A DNA stretch of 64,000 nt from Auriscalpium vulgare (Eukaryota > Basidiomycota > Agaricomycetes > Russulales > Auriscalpiaceae): the NCBI GenBank assembly GCA_019915015.1, contig JAHBBC010000016.1, positions 1,263,383 to 1,327,382 of the forward strand, given 5' to 3'. Made by a program: the position numbers and the translations under genes. The notes under the pieces are model-generated. The model saw only the letters and a program-made list of their open reading frames with translations. It ran no database searches and had not been told where the DNA came from. Positions 59,122 through 64,000 of this stretch are shown one piece after another. How positions within the stretch are numbered: position 1 is the first letter of the stretch; every line of letters starts with the position of its first letter.

Positions 59122-59505
59122 CAGGCGGCTGCACGCACGGGCACTGAGCCTCACAGAAAGCCGACGCGTCTGACAGCGACACCGTTCCCCCTGCTCTGTC
59201 TTGCCTTGTAATCTTGCTCTCATCCGCAGCTCATATAGATTCGAGACGCGCCCGCGCCGACGACGAAGCCGACGGACAGCGCAGCCCGCGCCACACAGCC
59301 TCCGAGGTTTCGACCGGGCGCTCCACCTCTCACCTTACCACACTCCCACCTCACCTCTCCCTCCATCCGACCCCCTCCTCTCCTCCTCCTCCACCCGTCT
59401 CCTTTGTGCCTCATCCGGTGAGCACGCATTCGTCGCACACGTCTCATCACGATCGAGGACTTATCGCGCGGCAGACCCGTCCCTAAATCCGTGATCACTT
59501 CCACG

Positions 59506-59769
59506 ATGCAGATCTCCACATCCGTCTTTACGCTGCACATCCTCACCTTCCTCTTCCTCCTGCTCGCGGCAGTCCACACTACCTTGGCTGTTCCCGTAGA
59601 TGCTGCGGACGCCCCGGTCCCTGCACCAGCGTCGGTCGACGCCGTCGTGCCCGGCGCGTGGTCGCCGCTATCCCTGCTGTCCTGGCTCACAGCCTCTGTG
59701 CCCGACACCGACGACCTCCCGTCCGTTACGCGCAGGCATTCGCACCGCCGTCGCCACGCGCACCCATAA
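59506..59769 (+). CDS. Small secreted protein, hypothetical
   Basis: A single-exon frame of 87 codons from MQISTSVFTLHILTFLFLLL (an in-frame ATG 15 bases earlier would add five residues). A strong signal peptide ends at about TTLAVPVDAADA. The mature part is only about 55 residues, Ala/Pro/Val-rich, with two Trp and a basic His/Arg end (RRHSHRRRHAHP). No cysteine, so it is not a classical disulfide-rich effector or hydrophobin. The CT-rich 5' region and TATA box support expression. I know no family; coding is likely but not certain. Confidence 0.55.
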   Translation: MQISTSVFTLHILTFLFLLLAAVHTTLAVPVDAADAPVPAPASVDAVVPGAWSPLSLLSWLTASVPDTDDLPSVTRRHSHRRRHAHP

Positions 59770-59960
59770 TTCTTTCCCCTTCTCACCACTTCCTCATTGG
59801 ACTTCTTGTGCCCCCGAACGCTACCGTATCTCCCTTTACGACATAGTTTGATGATTTGAAATGCTCGGACTCGTATGACATTGACTTGGACACGACTCGG
59901 ACGAATCCTCACGAACTCGATTTGTTCATAGACTATTGACCATGGCGCGATAGTACCTTT

Positions 59961-60014
59961 CTACCTACCTACCTACCTACCTACCTACCTACCTACCTTC
60001 TTACCTACCTACCT
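59961..60014. repeat. Tetranucleotide microsatellite (CTAC)n
   Basis: About nine CTAC units, one interruption (TTCTT), then three more. Lies just after the small secreted protein gene. Confidence 0.95.
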
Positions 60015-60179
60015 GTATCTATCTCTACGTGTCTCGTATAGGTTGCTGCAAAGGCTCTTCCTTCATCCACTGAATGGTTATCGCTATCTGTATTGGTATA
60101 TATAGAAGTAATCCGCTCCTTTAGTAAGTTACCCTGCGTTCGTGACAGTGATCACACGCCTGTTTCAATGCTCCGTCAC

Positions 60180-62217
60180 TCAGTTCATGCCCAAGACATC
60201 ATCGAGCTGCGTCTTCGGGATCGCCGCTGGAAATGCGCGCCGGCGCAGCCTCATCTGTGTAGCCTGCTCATACGCGTATGCGTACTGGATGAGCTGCGCC
60301 TCGCTGTACGCCGTGCCCACGAAGCTGATGCCAAAGGGAAGACCAGGTCCCTGGGCAATTGTGGGATTCGCGGCATCCGCGGGACGATCCTCAGGCTGGA
60401 ACCCGAGGGGCACTAAGGACGGCATATGCATCAGCGTCCGAAGGTGTTGGTGAGGATTCATCCGCTGGAGGCCAAGGCATATGTACGTACCCGTTATGAT
60501 AGGATATCCTGCTATGGCCGCTGGACCGGCGGCGAACCCTGACAAGTGGTCAATATAGGTGAGCTCTTTCTGCAATCAGGACGTATCGCACCGTTTGCGG
60601 GGAGAAGAATTGCGCTGAGCTTGTACGTCTGCAAGGTCGCATCAATGCCGCGCGCACCCCCAAGCTCCGCGTTCGCGGCGATCGCGGCGGAGTATTCAGC
60701 ATTGTCCGGATCCCTTTCTTGCGCTGCTATAAATCTGTCGTGGGCCGCCGTCAGCGGAGTTTCCAATTATCGCAGGAGGTCATCAAGAACCTCCACTGCG
60801 AGTCATAATACGGGGTTATGAGCTCCTTGTCGGCATTGTCGATGTTGAACTGGATCAGATCTGCAAGATCCTTCACACCCGTGGGCACCTCTGTCAGGCC
60901 GGAGATGTACTCCTTCAGGCCCATCTGACAAGCAGAGGTCAAAAATGGATAAACAGCTTGCTCTGCACGCCAAGAAGATAAAGGCACATACCTTCATCTC
61001 TGTTTCCATGACTAAATGCTCTGATGGGCGTATCGCCCACAGCTCCTTCGTATTCTCAAATTCCGCCGGATCCACCACTTCCGCGCCAATGCCCTTGATG
61101 GTCTCCAACGCCTCTTCGAACGCCCGCATGATGTTCTCATCCTCCGGCATAAACCGCCGTGGGATGCCAAGGCGCACGCCCTTCAGACCGTCGCGTTTGA
61201 GGAACTGCAGATAGTCTGGGACGGGCTCAGGCTGCGTAAGCGTGGCCGGGTCGAGCGGGTCACGCCCCGCGATGGCAGTCAGGATGACAGCCGCGTCCGC
61301 CACACAGCGCGCCATGGGCCCCACGCTGTCCTGCGTCTTCGAAATTGGGATGACTAGCAGCCTACTTATTAGCGCTCCGCCGCCCCGCAGACTTGACATT
61401 CAGAGCTCACCGCCCGCCCGCGACGTCAGGCCCACAGTCGGCTTGATGCCGACGATATTATTCCGCCCGCTCGGGCTCGTGATCGAGCCGTCCGTCTCAG
61501 TGCCGAGCGCGGCAGCCGCGAGCCCGACCGCCATCGCGACGCCGCTGCCCGAGCTCGAGCCACTGGGGTCAGCGTGCGCGAGGTATGCAGACGTCGTCTG
61601 CCCGCCGCGCGCGGAGAAGCCAGACGGCACTGTCCCGCGGAAGTTCGCCCACTCGGAGAGGTTTGTTTTGCCGAGGATGAGTGCGCCCGCGCGCTGCAGC
61701 CGCGCTGCGGCCGTCGCTGCGCGCGGGGCCACGGCGTGCAGGAGCGCGTATGAGCCCGCAGTGGTGTGCATGCCTGGACATGGGGTATATGTGGGCAATG
61801 AGGGCCTGAATGGGTAGAGGTGAGATGAGTGCCTACCATCGCTGGCATCAGTCGCAATATTGTCTTTGAGGAGAATGGGAATTCCATGGAGCGGTCCACG
61901 GGAGCCTGTCTTCCTGCGCTCGGCATCCAGGACGGCTGCCTGGGCGAGCACGGTTGGGCTCGTCTCAATGACAGCGCGAAGGGCAGGTCCTTTGAGGTTG
62001 ACCTCATCGATGCGCGCCAGATAAGTCTAGGCATTGTGGGCGGGGCGGTCTGAATTTCCCGGTAGACCGCAGAAGTAAGATAACTTACTCGGACAAGGTC
62101 GACACTTGTGAACTTGTGCTTCTCCAAGCCCTCTTGCAGCTCAGCTATCGACGCTTCGTACAGATCCGGCAGGACTTCATGAAGGTGAATGTCGCTCTTG
62201 TCTGCTGTTGCCACCAC
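60180..62217 (-). CDS. Amidase-signature family hydrolase
   Basis: Hydrolyses a carboxamide with a Ser-cisSer-Lys triad. The recognised protein runs from VVATADKSDIHLHEVLPDLY and SVDLVRAYLARI. Then come the Lys motif PLHGIPILLKDNIATD, MHTTAGSYALLHAVAPRAA, LILGKTNLSEWANFRG, the Ser motif DPSGSSSGSGVAMAVG with GTETDGSI, ISKTQDSVGPMARCVADAA, RLGIPRRFMPEDENI, GVKDLADLIQFNIDNADKEL, GGARGIDATLQTYKLSAILL, GFAAGPAAIAGYPIITG, LPFGISFVGTAYSEAQLIQY and a TGA at 60180-60182. Triad residues are all present. The 5' end is unresolved: 62217 is a GTG codon, preceded by TFVV after a CTAG acceptor, so at least one more exon lies upstream and it may carry a signal peptide that I did not find. Confidence 0.88.
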
Positions 62218-63039
62218 AAACGTCTAGGGTAGTCAGTAATGGAGAACGAGATGAAGAACACCGTTGATCACGAACTTTGGCCGCTGCAATATTTCTTGCC
62301 AGGGAATCCTCAGCACTGATATTGACGATGTGAGCTCGGATCTCTGCTGATTACCGTCAAAGAGCGTCAGCAGCGCTAGTGCTTGCCTTGGAAGGCTTTC
62401 AGCGAGCTTTATGGGCCACTCGTTGTTGAGTTGAACGCTCGCTGACCCTCCGCTATGATCCTTGATAGTGCCTTGCACCGCGGAGTCAGCAGACTCAGAG
62501 ACCAGCAATCCCTTGACAACATTAACGGATATTTAGCCTGGGTCGCAGCGCCCCGGCGTCAGTCGTTACACACCTCAAGTGGACCGACCGGGGGCGCTGG
62601 GAAAATCTCCATTGCGGGCAGTATGGTAGTGGCGGTTGGGACGGCGATTGAGGTCTTGGAACCATTCCTGTAGGTTATTGGCTCGACTGGCAATTGGACC
62701 CGTGTGTTTCTCACGAATATGTGCAAGAAGCTTGATGAAGAGAGCAAGGATGAGAGCTATCAGGTCCGGGGCGGCAAGACAGCCGGTGGGGACAAGGTCA
62801 AGGTCAAGCTACAGAGACTACTGTCCCAGGCTCGAGCGAGCCGCTTGTTGAGTTCGCATCGCGTGAAATATGCATACATAAAACTAAATGTGCGGGTCGG
62901 CCCCTGTCACCGACGTCGACGTCGAGATGGCTGGCGGTGGCAGCCACCGGCCCCGCGGGCCGACTTCAAGTCGACGGCGCGGCGCGTCCTAGTCACTGCA
63001 TTGAAGTTGTGCGCCTTCCACGGCGACCGAGTCGATGCG
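62218..63039. other. Region with the missing amidase 5' end and unexplained minus-strand open frames
   Basis: On the minus strand an open stretch at 62508-62233 (VSESADSAVQGTIKDHSGGS, KLAESLPRQALALLTLFDG) and another at 62747-62559 (RNTRVQLPVEPITYRNGSK, PTATTILPAMEIFPAPPVG) have coding-like composition. A GTTCGT donor after GCGGCCAAA at about 62274 could join the first to the amidase. I cannot assign a family. Confidence 0.4.
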
Positions 63040-64000
63040 ATGGTCTGCGCCGACAATCTCAACTTCGATGTTCTCGAGATTATATTCTCTCATCTCTCCG
63101 TGCCCGACCTTGCGTCTGTCTCCCAGGTCAGCCGGTCGTTCCTCGCCGGCGCTAACCCACGCCTGTATCGCTCGCTCGGGTTTTACCTCAGCCATGCAAA
63201 GCGTTATCCACGGGTGCGTCGTGGACCCATCTTTCTATCTAACAGGGCATGACTTTTGGCGCAGGTGATGTCGCCGTTTGCTACGCTCAAGACACACGCT
63301 CGCCTCGCTACGCACGTACGCAATGTTGGTGAGTGGCTTCGCGCTCTGTGTAAAGCCTCACCATGAGATCGATTGCACACAGACATCTGTGTCATCCCTA
63401 TCCTCCGCTCCGGCGTACGACAATTTCCTGAGCCCAATTTCATGCGCGATTGCGCCAACGCCATCACTCTGTCCACCAATCTCATCTCTTTCACCTGCTT
63501 GATCGCGACCGCACTCCCGGCCTTCCTCATTGCGCTGCAAGAGCCGCACGAGCGCCTGCGCACGATGCGCATCAGCGCGCATCTGACGACAGAGCAAACC
63601 GCCAAACTTGTGCAGCTGCGCGGGCTTCGCAACCTCACCCTTGAAAATGCGAGCTGGGCCGTGCTCGACGCGTTGCCCAAGTGGGCAGAGGCCATGAAAG
63701 ACACGCTGGCCCACCTCACAATCTCTGTACGTTGACTATGACGAGCACCCGAATGAGCTGACGAAGATGCACCTGTAGTCAAGCCCAGACTTGAACGATG
63801 CAGTGTTGAAGCAAACGATCGCCCATCTGCCCAAATTACGGAGCCTGCACATCGTCCAATGTCAACACGTCAGTCACTTCGACGTACTTTCCGCGACTGA
63901 GCAGACACCGGCCCTGGAAAGTTTGGCGTTGACCGTCACCGTAAGTCATAGCTCCACGCCGCCCCCTGTTGACTCTGCTCAGTTTATTTTGCCTCGTTCT
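63040..64000 (+). CDS. F-box protein, 3' end outside window
   Basis: Begins MVCADNLNFDVLEIIFSHLS, followed by VPDLASVSQVSRSFLAGANP and RLYRSLGFYLSHAKRYPR, an F-box that would bind Skp1 in an SCF ubiquitin ligase. After short introns come SPFATLKTHARLATHVRNV, DICVIPILRSGV, ITLSTNLISFTCLIATALPA, TAKLVQLRGLRNLTLENASW, AMKDTLAHLTIS, SSPDLNDAVLKQTIAHLPKL and RSLHIVQCQHV, a degenerate leucine-rich-repeat pattern typical of Agaricomycete F-box/LRR proteins. The target is unknown. It continues past the window end. Confidence 0.85.

Noticed and set aside
1..64000. Bacterial-type features such as operons, CRISPR arrays or insertion sequences
   Set aside because: Spliceosomal introns throughout and no direct-repeat arrays; the DNA is eukaryotic.

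Overview
The window is nuclear DNA from a filamentous basidiomycete, probably an Agaricomycete and possibly a polypore. The evidence is dense genes broken by many 50-60 nt introns, (A/T)AG acceptors with GTRNGT donors, and a typical gene set: 1,3-beta-glucan synthase, a velvet factor, GH18 chitinase, a thaumatin-like protein, family-2 O-methyltransferases and a Zn2Cys6 regulator with a fungal-type middle domain. I reconstructed exons by hand from reading frame and splice signals. Gene ends fixed by a start or stop codon are firm; some internal junctions and a few starts are not.

Layout. 0-7.4 kb: a partial BTB/POZ gene and an FKS-type glucan synthase, both on the minus strand, followed by 3.8 kb in which I see no gene. 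11-18 kb: a VelB-like velvet gene and, divergent from it, a secreted endonuclease/exonuclease/phosphatase (EEP) gene. The first intron of the EEP gene holds a complete 3.4 kb PIF/Harbinger-type DNA transposon with perfect 68-bp terminal inverted repeats, a transposase and an accessory DNA-binding protein gene. 20-29 kb: an NmrA/isoflavone-reductase-like gene with two apparent frameshifts, a thaumatin-like gene, type 1 methionine aminopeptidase, an HVA22/REEP-like membrane protein and a GH18 chitinase. 31-40 kb: a Zn2Cys6 transcription factor followed by two tandem O-methyltransferase paralogues, which may be a small specialised-metabolism group. 41-47 kb: DBP4 RNA helicase and CLN3/BTN1 in divergent arrangement, then an orphan coiled-coil gene. 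47-55.6 kb: two tandem SDR-like paralogues, a decayed C-terminal copy of a glutaminase-like membrane protein, a YIPF1/2 Golgi protein, and a longer but also decayed copy of the same glutaminase-like gene. 55.7-64 kb: an orphan gene, a NOSIP-like U-box protein, a small secreted protein, an amidase and a partial F-box protein.

Main points of interest. (1) The transposon lies in an intron just before the exon that encodes a catalytic glutamate; both host splice sites remain, so the host gene could still work. (2) Very small exons: a 4-nt microexon joins the start codon to the body of both O-methyltransferases, and a 7-nt microexon, preceded by an apparent GC-AG intron, restores a conserved motif in the thaumatin-like protein. 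(3) Duplication followed by decay of a membrane-anchored glutaminase-like family that has lost its catalytic core. (4) A paired SDR family that keeps the catalytic Lys but lacks the catalytic Tyr. I saw no tRNA, rRNA, CRISPR or prophage features.
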